Shown here: piece by piece, positions 30,201 to 40,016 of the stretch | Layout: every line of letters begins with the position of its first letter | Numbering within the stretch: the first letter of the stretch is position 1 | Assembly: GCA_009869945.1 (NCBI GenBank) | Contig: WIXG01000080.1 | Span: 1 to 64,000 of the forward strand | Source of the DNA: Mesaphorura yosii | Taxonomy: Eukaryota; Arthropoda; Collembola; Poduromorpha; Tullbergiidae | DNA length: 64,000 nt | Reading direction: 5' to 3' | The notes under the pieces: model-generated | What the model was told of the DNA's origin: nothing | Databases searched by the model: none | What the model saw: only the letters and a program-made list of their open reading frames with translations | Program-made: the position numbers and the translations under genes

Positions 30201-30254
30201 ATGAAGAAACTTTGTGACGGTGAAGTCAAGCTTATGGTTAAATCACCCATGTAA
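12256..30254 (+). CDS. bbg: Two-PDZ scaffold protein, big bang-like (5' end incomplete)
   Basis: Coding exons: 12256-12321, 16995-17186, 25617-29221, 29301-29459, 29531-29659, 29729-30014 and 30097-30254 (TAA at 30252). The first three junctions are all phase 1, so the 66- and 192-base exons are symmetric and skippable. The visible protein is about 1,530 residues. The 3.6 kb exon encodes a low-complexity Ser/Pro-rich region with proline tracts ([23 protein letters not shown]) and a conserved-looking [10 protein letters not shown] segment. Two PDZ domains end the protein. The first has the loop [11 protein letters not shown] and the second [11 protein letters not shown], both very close to the C-terminal PDZ pair of pro-interleukin-16/PDZD2. 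In insects the matching gene is big bang, a junction-associated scaffold in epithelia. The PDZ-scaffold call is near certain; the orthologue name is inference from domain arrangement. Confidence 0.75.
12322..16994 (+). other. bbg: Intron of the PDZ gene, 4.7 kb
   Basis: This interval lies between donor GTAAGT at 12322 and the acceptor TTTATTTCCAG ending at 16994. I see no further phase-compatible exon with family resemblance. The open frames inside look random. Confidence 0.6.
17187..24352 (+). other. bbg: Intron of the PDZ gene, upstream of its alternative first exon
   Basis: The donor GTAGGA follows base 17186. Nothing recognisable lies between here and the exon at 24353. The region probably carries the promoter of the short isoform at its 3' end, but no TATA box or other core element could be identified. 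Confidence 0.5.
24353..24707 (+). CDS. bbg: Probable alternative first coding exon of the PDZ gene
   Basis: An open frame starts at ATG 24353 ([13 protein letters not shown]) and runs 118 codons plus one base to a donor, CCAG|GTTGGT, after 24707. The leftover base joins in frame to the exon starting at 25617, the same phase used by the exon ending at 17186. The two upstream routes are therefore interchangeable. The encoded segment ends in a helix-prone stretch ([16 protein letters not shown]). The isoform starting here would be 1,563 residues: this exon plus 25617-30254. No acceptor is obvious immediately 5', which favours a first exon over an internal one. No transcript evidence is available. 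Confidence 0.6.
24708..25616 (+). other. bbg: Intron of the PDZ gene
   Basis: This runs from the weak donor GTTGGT to the acceptor TTTCTATCTTACAG ending at 25616. Nothing else was recognised. Confidence 0.6.
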
Positions 30255-30434
30255 TTATAGAACCCTACGACACACGTTATTAATATTATTAATGGTTTTT
30301 ACTGAAATAGAAAACCTATATGAAATGAGTGACTATTTACAATTTAGCAATTTTTAAGCTCTAGTTTGTCATGCTCCCTGCAGCAACTTTCCGATGAATT
30401 AATTGGCTTTAATCTAGGTTAACCAGTACACATC

Positions 30435-30440
30435 AATAAA
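30435..30440 (+). promoter_or_regulatory. bbg: Polyadenylation hexamer AATAAA, PDZ gene (proximal)
   Basis: Canonical AATAAA about 180 bases after the stop codon. Confidence 0.4.
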
Positions 30441-30806
30441 TGGCGCAATACTCGACCCAAGACTTGAATTATACTTTTACACACTACTAACTGTTTAAAA
30501 TTGCCTTCCTTTTAATTTAGTAGTAACGATGTGCCTTCAACTCAACGTATTCGATTGACGTGCTTTTTAATTCGAGTAATTCTAATGTTCATCATAATTC
30601 ACGACTATTGACAATGACGAATTCGCCTGTTCTAGACGTAAGTGTTATCCTCTCATTGTTCTAGGCCGTATGTTTTACGAATTACGATATATGAATTAGT
30701 TGCTTGATTTAATGTAGCCTGTACAATAGTGAGTAAGAGCTGTACGGTGAAGGAATCAATACGAATAATCGCGACCATGCTTGATTAATTTCATGTTCGT
30801 GAGTAA

Positions 30807-30812
30807 TTTATT
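30807..30812 (-). promoter_or_regulatory. ACOT13: Polyadenylation hexamer AATAAA, thioesterase gene
   Basis: TTTATT on the plus strand reads AATAAA on the minus strand, 200 bases downstream of the thioesterase stop. Confidence 0.35.
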
Positions 30813-30839
30813 AGCCATTACTACAATATCTTTGATACG

Positions 30840-30845
30840 AATAAA
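30840..30845 (+). promoter_or_regulatory. bbg: Polyadenylation hexamer AATAAA, PDZ gene (distal)
   Basis: A second canonical hexamer about 590 bases after the stop. Its use would make the transcript overlap the 3' end of the converging thioesterase gene. Confidence 0.4.
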
Positions 30846-31011
30846 CAATTTCTTCGATTTCAATACAACTCATCTCTATCGCATATTAACTGGAACTGTA
30901 TTCATTTTGAATCATGAATCAAGTACAAAATTGCCACGGGAAGGTCATCTTGATTAAAGCGCATCTAACAAATTACCACTACGCGCTTACTATTGGCAGT
31001 AGGTTATCATC

Positions 31012-31592
31012 TCATTTCCTTCCGATATATTTCGTATGACTTCCAGTTGCAATCAGCTCGTTGTTTTTCTTATTCAGTATCTCTACAGTCAAGAAGGCGA
31101 GCTGTTTCCCAACCTTGTCAGCTTTTGATTTTATAAGAATTTCTTCGTCCATTGCAACCGCTCGCATGTACCTGGAACATCGACAGTGCAAGATCAGCTG
31201 GCATTGTGCATCTCTGGAACATAGTTTAAACTGACTTACGTCATGTTCAATTGAACGCTGACGCCAGCTGTGGAAACGTTTGGATATGTCAGCAAGCCCA
31301 TCCCCGACAAGTTGTCAACGATCAGCGTCGAGAAAGCGCCATGAAGGGATCCATTCGGGTTGCAGTGTTCTTGCTCAATTTTCATGCTGGCAGTCACGCT
31401 CCCATTTCCACCGTCAAGAATGCTAACCTGTGAATGTTCGCTGTTCTTATTCACCTTTACTACTGATTTTGCTTTCGCAGCGGCCATGTCACAATGTTTA
31501 CTTACCCGGCTCAAATGCCTCCCAAACCCTCCGCTCTGTACTAGTTTGCTTAAAATTGTCTTTATGGATTCGATTGCTGCTAAGTTCGCCAT
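31012..31592 (-). CDS. ACOT13: Acyl-CoA thioesterase 13 (hotdog fold, THEM2 family)
   Basis: Coding exons (minus): 31592-31506, 31427-31240 and 31171-31012, giving 144 residues against about 140 for the vertebrate enzyme. The family hydrolyses medium- and long-chain acyl-CoA, often at mitochondria. The active-site strip is present: HCNPNGSLHGAF (Asn, His-Gly) followed by IVDNLSG (Asp), then GVSVQLNMTYM and the C-terminal GSHTKYIG. The start chosen is ATG 31592 (MANLAAIESIK), which matches the family N-terminus. The frame is open further upstream, but only non-ATG codons are available. The first intron (31428-31505) is 78 bases with no in-frame stop, so reading straight through adds 26 residues where relatives have none; splicing restores the family length. 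Confidence 0.88.
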
Positions 31593-32665
31593 GATCGCGA
31601 TGAGATTTGCATGCTCGATTCTCTCTTCAATGCAAGAAATGAGTTTCTGGGATACCTTCAACTTCTAATCAATCTAATCAACGCCTTCAAATGCCGTTTC
31701 CGGAATGCAATGTTTATGTCACAGATTTAAACATTTCTTGTGCGCCAAAGATGCACGAAAAGTAAGCTCATGAGCAGATCGATGTCCATGATTCACGGAC
31801 CGTGAAGTTCTCAAGTTCGCTAACACGCTTTGAATTGTGAAGGGTGCATGAATCAAAGGGAATCACTGCAGACGACAATCAAATCTCATTGAAACAGAAA
31901 CAACTTCGAATTTATTTTTGTGCATGATTTTCTTGAAACAAAGGAGTCGGCTTGACAGAAAACATAAATATTTGTATTCAACAGAGCTGAACTCTTATGA
32001 ATTATACCGCAGCCGGTCTGTCGAAACAACTGCAGGCTATAATTAGCCTGTCACAATTAATTTGACCGGCGACACAGTGCTTGTCTACGCATGGAATTAA
32101 ATATACTTGACACTGTTCACATTTAATAAGTCCAGAATAATACTAATATAATTTTGAAAGGGTTAAACTACGACTTCAATGAAATCAAGCGTTACAAAAG
32201 AACAAAACAATTGCCAATTTCGTATGACAAATTAACCGGGTGGATTGTGTAAATTTTCAGTATTTAAGTTTGCCCTTCGACAACATTGTACGCTTTCAGC
32301 CAGCCTCTACATGAACTCACGTCCACAGAGCGGCAAATATTTATACCGAAAAATTCATGTCGTTCACACTTAATCATCGGTTACTCCTCAAAGCCTTTCC
32401 AAGTTGTCAAGATTTAGAACAATTTTTCACCGCCCTCGCTGCTGTTGATTTGATATCGATTAAAACACCCTGCTCTCAAATCAGATGTCAATGCCTGGCT
32501 ATTTTCAATCATGTGGTTCTTCAGCAACGAATCTCAGTCGGCTGCATACGCTCGGCTCCGGCATTTGAATCTGACTTCAATTGACAGGCTGCACCCCGTA
32601 CGGTCATTCAGTCCTTCAGTCAATGATAGTCTTGGTACGGCTGCAAACAATTTACAACGGATGTC
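31593..32665. other. Intergenic DNA and UPF1 3' untranslated region
   Basis: Lies between the start of the minus-strand thioesterase and the last UPF1 codon. No gene was recognised. If UPF1 uses the donor inside its last exon (near 32718), a short terminal exon would have to lie here; I could not place it. Confidence 0.5.
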
Positions 32666-35600
32666 TTATGTCGTCCACAACATACAATGTTCGTCCTCAA
32701 GACTCATGTTTACCTGGGAAAATTGAGCTCCCTGCACATATGGCTTCGATCCACCAAAAGACTGTTGGCGACCAGGTTTCTGCTGTGACGAAGACGGTAA
32801 ATTTCCGTAGTTGAAATCTTGGGACAGCATTGAATCACGGGTGTGAGTTTGCGATTTGAAGTCGCCGTGGTCATCCGGGTAGTCTTGCTGAGACATCATT
32901 TGCCTTTGAGACAATCCACTTCCGTAGCCATACTTGAATCGAAAATCGAATTAATATTAAGTTTATTGTTACCACGATCAGAATGCGATGGTACTTACAG
33001 GCTGAGTCATACGCTGGCTCGCATAGCGCTGGGATTGCGAGTTGCCCATTTCGTACCGGCCGCCTTGGGAGTTGCCGATTGCTCCATACCCACCTTGAGT
33101 TTGGGACAGCATATTGTAATTTGTCGGTTGACTAGCCATTTCCCCAGAATAGCCCGCTGGAGCTCTGCTGTTGCCCATGAGGCCACCGCCATTGGATGCT
33201 GATGGCAGAGGAGGAAACATTTGATCCATATTGTTGTACATGTGATTAGGCTGTTTTCTCTGTTGTTGCTGAGAATAAGGCATCCTCATGTTATTCATTG
33301 GTCGTTGTGGATTCATCATGTCCATGCCGCCAGCACCAGGCCTCTGGGCACCTTGCTGGAAGAACTGCGATGGAATCTGTGCCATATTCATAAACAGACC
33401 AAGCGGAATAGGACAATTATTCGCCATTTGTTGGTTCACTGCAGGCGCATTCCGGTAGTTGAATGGTGGTGCTTGATTCCTGAACGGTTTGTTCATTCCA
33501 GGTATAGGAACTGGTTCCACGTCAAACCGTTGATTGTAGAAGTTTGAAATCGGCACTTGCCCTTGTCCAGGCCTCGGCGGCGGCATGGAAGGTCCAAAAA
33601 CATCTCTGGCATCGTAGGTTTTTGTTGCCATAAAATGTGCTCCAGGATTGTTCGGATTTACCATCTTCTCTGGTTTGGGGAATGTCAGGGCAGATTCCTT
33701 CAAGTTTAATAGCGGACCATCCACCAGAAGTCTCAGTTCCTTGAAATGGTGAACCAAATGATTCCACAATTGGTTCTTAGCGAGGACTTTTGGGTTGCCA
33801 ACCACTATGAGTCCATATTTAGCTCTGGTCAGGGCGACGTTCAAGCGCCTTGGATCACTCAGAAAGCCAATGCCTTGTGACTCACTGGACCTCACGCAGG
33901 ATAGAATAATGATATCCTTCTCTCTGCCTTGAAATGCATCCACGCTGGCAACTTCGACGTCCGCGTACAATCTTGCATTCAACGGGCCTTGATTTTGCAT
34001 GAACTGAACAACATAGGCTCTTTGTCCCTCGTACGGTGTAATCACGCCAATTTGTTGCGGTTTCAAGCCCAACTTCAAGAACTTTGTGACTACTTTCTCA
34101 ACGTTGCCTGCCTCCGTGCGGTTGAGGTATGAAGTTCCACTGCCCGATATTTCTTCGAGTCCCAGTGTCACCCAGAAATAAAGTGGCCGTTCCGGAACAG
34201 GCCATGGAAAATCGATCATCATTGTACGCTCCTTCGCAGCGACTCCATTCTGCAACGACCCCTCGTAGAAGAAATCAGATGGAAATCTGGCTAAGTCGGG
34301 GTGCATTCGGTACTGAACTTCAAGTCTGAATGGTCGGATTCCGAGCACCACAAGTCTCTCGAACAACGACTGAGAGAGACCAGCCTTAGCAGCTGGCTTG
34401 CACATGACTACAGGTCCAAGCTGGCAGTGATCACCAACCAAAATCAACTGCTTCGTGCCAAGTACAATGGGGACCATGCATTCTGGTTCTGTCGCTTGCA
34501 TGCATTCATCAATCAAAACTGATGTGAATGAGGTTCGAGCGAGTCTTGGGTCACCAGCAGAAACACATGTGCATGCAATAACTTCGGCTCTCTCTAAGAT
34601 GTCCCTTTCCACTTTCCTCTTCAGATTGATGTAGCGCTTTTCGTCTGCAGCAGTTAATTCCCCGGTTTCATCTTTCAATTGTTGCAGTTTGTGCAGCTCT
34701 TCGCATGACTCCTTGCTCATTGCTCTAATCTGGTTGTGGAGCGCCAGGAATGAAGTCGTCGACTCCACATTTTCTCGAGACTTCGCACAGAGACGCACCA
34801 CTCTCAAACCAGTCCGATGTATTTTCTCCGTTAGTTGATCGACAGCAGTGTTGGAAGGCGCGCAGACCAAAATAGGCCCACCGTTCAATTTCGCCAGGTG
34901 ATAAACAATTGAAGCCGACGTAACTGTCTTCCCGGTCCCCGGTGGCCCTTGAATTAAACACAGTGGGCGCTGCAGAGCGTGCTTCACCGCAAATGCCTGC
35001 GACCTGTTCAATTCAGGTAAATTTGCTCCGGAAAAGTTCTTAGGCAAATTTACACGGAATAATGGATCCTCTAAAATAGGATAGTCCTCAATTAGTATTT
35101 GATCTTAGATAAAGATTATGATTTTTAAGAATTCTTCAATTACCTGTTGCGTGTCCAGCGAGTTTGTGATAAATGTAGGTGGAAACCGCTTTATCATCAA
35201 CAGCAAACTTGTTCAACGCTGCCAACATACGATCAAAGCTCGTTGACTTCCAAATAAATTCCACGACGAAGCCAGTTGTGCATTCGAGTGGTGCTCCACG
35301 ACTCCATCTACTCCGTAACTCTATTCCAATTTCTTCTCCGGAACCATCAGGCACTTTTGATGCATGCCCAATGCCATTCCATTCTTTGGCTCGGTCTCCA
35401 ACATACTTTATCATCATTTCGTCACCAGGCATAAGTCTGAGGTCAGAGTCAATCACATTTGGCAGTGTGAAATACGCTATGACACGCTTGTTTAGCCCAA
35501 CATCCCATCGAACAGTTATGTTCCCGTGAGTTTGCGATTCTTTCAGCTTCTTATCATACTCAGATTCTAGCTTCACGAGGGGTCCAAATGTCGCTTCATA

Positions 35601-37096
35601 CTGATAGCCATCTTCGTATCTCAGCAGCACATGCTGTGGCTCCTCATCCACTCCAGGGTTTTCTAAATCTTGAAATGTGGCATCTGTGTTCGTCTTCCAT
35701 ATATCTTCCAATTTCATGACTTGCGCATTGGAAACATGTCGGACACGGAGGTTATCTTCCTCACTTGGAACTTTCACCAACCAGGAAACAAAAACACGCT
35801 CCTCAATTAATGGTTTCCAAGATTCTTGATCCCTGATAAGAATTTAGCTTTTAACTATCTTAATAGATGCATTCATACGTGATTGTAGTACATATGAACA
35901 ATAGGACATGACTCACACTTACCAGTTCAAATCTTTCAAGGTCGCTTGGGTTGAACACGGTTGACGACACAGCAAAACGACAACGGAATCATTTTTAGCC
36001 GGGATGTACCCAAGCAGAAACGAATTCCGAATTCCACAAGAGTAGCATTCCAAAACAGTGTCTCCAAGCGGTCCATCTTTATGAAGTGAGACTTCCTGAA
36101 ATAAGAAATAATTCTGAGTTTAAGTATTCGCATTGAATCAGTAGTGTACAGATTTCAAATTACTAACCTTGTGTTTTGACTTGACCAAATGAGTAATAAT
36201 ATGCGAACCCGAAGTCAGTCCGCGGGCGTTACAAAACCACTTCTTGCATACGTTACACATTACGACTGATCCGGGATCATGTATTCCACAATACTTGCAC
36301 GCGTGATCTGGCAGTTTCTGTAATGAAATGATAAGAGGTTGAGATATGACATGACTGTGAAATTCACTTCGCATAGTCAAACAACTGGTAATGTGATGAG
36401 TGGGTAATTGTCAGATGGTCTTCAAAATGATCTTTAATATAACCCAGTTACTCCAGACATTGAAACTAACATTACGTCTGTAAAATGTAGAGCACATATA
36501 TTATTTACCTTAAAAATGGCCCCCTCTTCCTCGTCATCTTCAAATTTTAGTTCCTCTAATTCTGGTCCCAAAAGATTGAAGTTCTGGTCTTCGAACCCAC
36601 CGTTTTCATTTTCAATTATATCCAGCAAGTCCTTGTGATCCTAGTACAAACAGTATAATCATGATTGTCATCAACTCAACAACTCATATCGTATCATACA
36701 GTTAAGCTAATACAAGTGAAGTTGTCTGTACAGGAGAAAACAGGTCCTTCAGAAACGAAAGTCTGAAACACTCGTTGGAACTCCCACTATCTACGAATTT
36801 ACTTTGACACAGGCTACCAGATTAAATGCTCATTGCAAGGAGCAATAAATCGCGAACTGTGCCACAGTTAGTTCTTGCCATATTTGACTACAAATGTTGT
36901 ATGCATTTACCGAGTCTGATCCAGAGGAGCCTAGGTCGTTTTTCGGCCTTGCACTTTTCTCCTCGCGGTACACATTTAGGGCTGTGTCCAATTGTGTTTT
37001 CTGAGTCGTGGGATAGCCCGTGGGCACATTCGCTTCGTCATCCTCGTCGTAGAACTGCAAGTCGTGGAAATTGCTGCTGGCATTGTTGTAGCTCAT
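32666..37096 (-). CDS. UPF1: Regulator of nonsense transcripts 1 (UPF1 RNA helicase)
   Basis: Coding exons (minus): 37096-36911, 36640-36509, 36317-36168, 36095-35923, 35832-35144, 35070-32999 and 32932-32666. All phases agree, giving 1,222 residues (about 1,120 in human). UPF1 is the ATP-dependent 5'-3' helicase that marks premature-stop mRNAs for decay, in the cytoplasm on terminating ribosomes. An acidic N-terminus is followed by the Cys/His zinc domain that binds UPF2 ([36 protein letters not shown]). A regulatory beta-barrel region comes next, then superfamily-1 helicase motifs: [52 protein letters not shown] and LTRAKYG. The C-terminus is Gln-rich with repeated SQ/TQ sites, the known SMG1 kinase targets. 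Motif II reads DECM where the family has DEST. Confidence 0.95.
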
Positions 37097-37100
37097 AATT

Positions 37101-37192
37101 CTAAAGATGGACCCCAAAATAAATATAAAATTATACAACTTAATTTTTCATTCGCCCTAGCCAACGATAGGGTTCTATTTAGCTTTACTTAC
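37101..37192 (-). other. UPF1: Probable intron in the UPF1 5' untranslated region
   Basis: On the minus strand a strong donor (TTCA|GTAAGTAAAG) lies 92 bases upstream of an acceptor (CCATCTTTAG) that falls four bases before the UPF1 ATG. This suggests a non-coding leader exon starting upstream of 37193. It is inferred from splice-site quality only. Confidence 0.5.
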
Positions 37193-38198
37193 TGAATCCA
37201 CGCTAATCTAATGCAATGAGATTGGTGAATACGATTCCCAACTTCGCCCTTGGATTTACGATATGCCGGATGATTTTCTCAGCACTGTTCTCAATTCTTA
37301 CTTTCCTTACCTAGCCTAACTCTTCAATCAAGTTCACCGACAGTGGACGACAGACGTCTGCTACCAGTGTCAGTCGTCAATTACTGAAATACAAAATGTT
37401 AAAAATTACACAGTAAACCGAATACAGAACGAATGAAATCGTTACACTTACATGTTAAATTCCTTTGACAATTTAATCGCGAAATAATTCACTGTAAGTT
37501 TACTGTCTCGGGCTCGGCATGTCACTAGTACTAATAAATCGAACTTACTTACTTGATACTTTCTAGTAAAGTAATAATAGCAATAAAACTAATTTGTCCA
37601 CTGCTATAGAAATATACTTCTCCTTTCCCCACCTCTGATTTATTAATTAATGAGCAAAAAAATTAACTCAATACATCGCCTCGTGAGGTTGCACTTGTGC
37701 AGCCGACAAGTTGAAATTGCGACGTGATGAGACTTGTTTCATAAATAGCAAATCGTTGCTCTCAGCTAATTATATCAGAGGAGTTCCAAACCCTCAAATA
37801 TTTACAATTTGGACGTAGCATACAGCACACCGCGACACGTGAATGTTGATGGCTGATCAATAATTAACTCACACAAAAAGTATTAATGAAATTACGGAAT
37901 CATCGTCGTTCCCGAATCGTCTTGTTTCAACTTCCTCGTGCGGTTGGTAGGAAAGGATTTGAATGAACCTGAATCGCTCCCATTCTCACCGAAGTAGATT
38001 TGTAGATGGAACTGTCGTGCAGTCTGTGTCGTGTCGCGTTTACGAAATTCTCACCAGTATGCCCTGGCGAAATTGCTCCTAGGATTAATTAAAATCTTCC
38101 CCATCAGTGCTATCATGTCGGCTTTGGCTTTATTTAATTTTATTTCCATTCATATTTTTCATATTCATATTTAATTTCATACAGTACAACCCAACTAC
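37193..38198. other. Intergenic DNA, UPF1 promoter side
   Basis: No gene was recognised between the probable UPF1 leader exon and the CSP-1 stop. Its right end holds the CSP-1 polyadenylation hexamers. Confidence 0.5.
38129..38144 (-). promoter_or_regulatory. Paired polyadenylation hexamers of CSP-1
   Basis: Two TTTATT words on the plus strand (38129-38134 and 38139-38144) read AATAAA on the minus strand, 55-70 bases after the CSP-1 stop. Confidence 0.5.
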
Positions 38199-38790
38199 TT
38201 AAAGCCCCTGCTTATCCTCAACTTGTTTATTACGGTCCAGTTCCTCTCGAGGCACCTCAATTCCCTCCTTCTGCAGGTACTTGCTGATTGCTAGCCGGTA
38301 AAGGTCGGGTCTCTTCTCCTGGACATACACGAGTAATTTCTGAATCTCCTTTTCCTGATTCGGAGTGCACAGATAGCACTCGCCAAGGAGTGCTTTCCCG
38401 ACACGTGCTGTAATGATTATTGCAAAATACAATGAGAATCTGACCACGCACGCGTAATTCCGCTGATGTAACTCACGCTTAAGAAACCGGCCGACAATGT
38501 CACAGGGCCCATCATACAGCAGACATTGAATTTGCAGATTGAACAGTCTTGGATTTCTTAAATAGGTCTCAAATTTCACCTGGACTCAAAAACGAAAGAT
38601 CAATTCATGAGACGCGCCGCTGGTATCCAACTGTCGTTCTTGGAAGGCTTACGTTGTTAAACTCTGGCTGGTAACGCGCTGGATACTCCTGGCCCTGCCC
38701 AGAGCTCAAGTTTGCCGCAATGATTATCACGCTTAGCACAAAGAGAAGCACAGGTGTGACACTTGGCAAGGTTGTAATTGAGAAAGCCAT
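38199..38790 (-). CDS. CSP: Chemosensory protein CSP-1 (OS-D/A10 family)
   Basis: Exons (minus): 38790-38653, 38579-38477 and 38407-38199, giving 149 residues. CSPs are small secreted alpha-helical proteins that bind hydrophobic ligands; roles range from chemoreception to development. The N-terminus is a signal peptide (hydrophobic core VLLFVLSVIIIAA). The four diagnostic cysteines sit in CLLYDGPC and, 18 residues on, CYLC. The intron after GRFLK, one base past the Lys codon, is the position typical of the family. The 18-residue cysteine spacing appears only when that intron is removed, which confirms the model. The C-terminus is a charged tail about 35 residues longer than in typical CSPs. 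It lies apart from the other four CSPs, separated by nicalin and two unrelated genes. Confidence 0.88.
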
Positions 38791-40016
38791 TTTTATCTAT
38801 GCCAAAGACAAGAAGATTAAATACGACTGCTTTGAAGTCTCAAACGAAACTGAAACTGAGGGTAGAGACGCTACGGATTTGAGAGGTAATTCGCAAGGTG
38901 GTGTAATTTCACGAATGAAGGTTATGTTTAATTGTTTAGTAATTAGCTATTATACATTCTGGCTTAATGACCAAAAATGAGGCACGCATCCTTGACAAGT
39001 GTCCCAGTGAAACAGTGAAATTTGCTTCGATGACTCCGGTTTTTATTTGCTCAACGTGCTTAAGACATGGGTGCATCTTTTGGGGACCACGAATACATCA
39101 TAGTTAAAGTTGCATAATAAAGCGGATAAGATCTGCCGAATATTAAACACCGAGAAGCAGTTTCCATTGTTCACGCTTATCGATGGGATCAGTCTCACGG
39201 CATTTATGACAACACATGAATTATTTATGAATCAAGAATCTCAGAATTTACAAGAATTTTATGGCAATATTTGTCTATCAAATTACTCACGTCGATACTT
39301 AATTGCGGTTATAAATTGGTGTAATGTTTTGAAAGTGAAATTATTGAATTAGCATCAGAAATACGTGCGACGCATCAGCTACCAAAGGCTGTTTTTGTTT
39401 CGCCATGAATACAAAAAGCAATGACAAGCCAGGAATCTGTAGTTCCTTATGTCAATGAGCACACAGGGTTTGGAATATGTTTACATTCATTTGTAGGTTC
39501 AAATTTTTAATTAATTACACTCGTTAACTTCGTACACTCGGCAGTGCTCTGATTGTCAACGCGGGCTCTGTCGTCGTAACTCGTCCCGCTGTACACCCGA
39601 AAGACACGAACACATGTCTGCTGAAACTAAAGCATGCCCACCCTTTGCGCATGAAAATCGAATGGAGTGAACGGCGCAGCGTAGTTGTGCAATAATTCTC
39701 TGATAGAATCAGAATTTTATTCGTTTCATGGATTAATTCCGAAAGATTGATTTCTGATCTACTACGAAATTTTGCTGCTACTTAATCGAATTAATGGGCT
39801 GTGCCGTCTATCAGTATGAGCAAAGGATTTGGCTGTTAAAAAATACTTCAAGTTCCTGTTCGACTGTTCTGAGGTTTTAAATACCGGCTAGGGTCCAGCT
39901 AGGAGTTGAGTACTTCATTGAATTGAAGACTAAACAGTGGGCAGGGGACGCGGGACGGGCTGGAAGCTTGAACTACTTATCATTGATCCATTCAGCTATA
40001 AAAAATCAATATAAAG
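38791..40016. other. Intergenic DNA between CSP-1 and nicalin
   Basis: The two genes are divergent, so both promoters should be here. No convincing core element was found. A TATAAAAAA word at about 39997 lies only 20 bases from the nicalin ATG, too close for a normal TATA box. Confidence 0.5.

Larger units (their letters stand above)
30255..31011. other. Shared 3' region between the PDZ gene and the thioesterase
   Basis: This is AT-rich non-coding DNA between the TAA of the plus-strand PDZ gene (30254) and the TGA of the minus-strand thioesterase (31012). It holds polyadenylation hexamers for both strands, so the two transcripts probably overlap at their ends. Confidence 0.6.
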
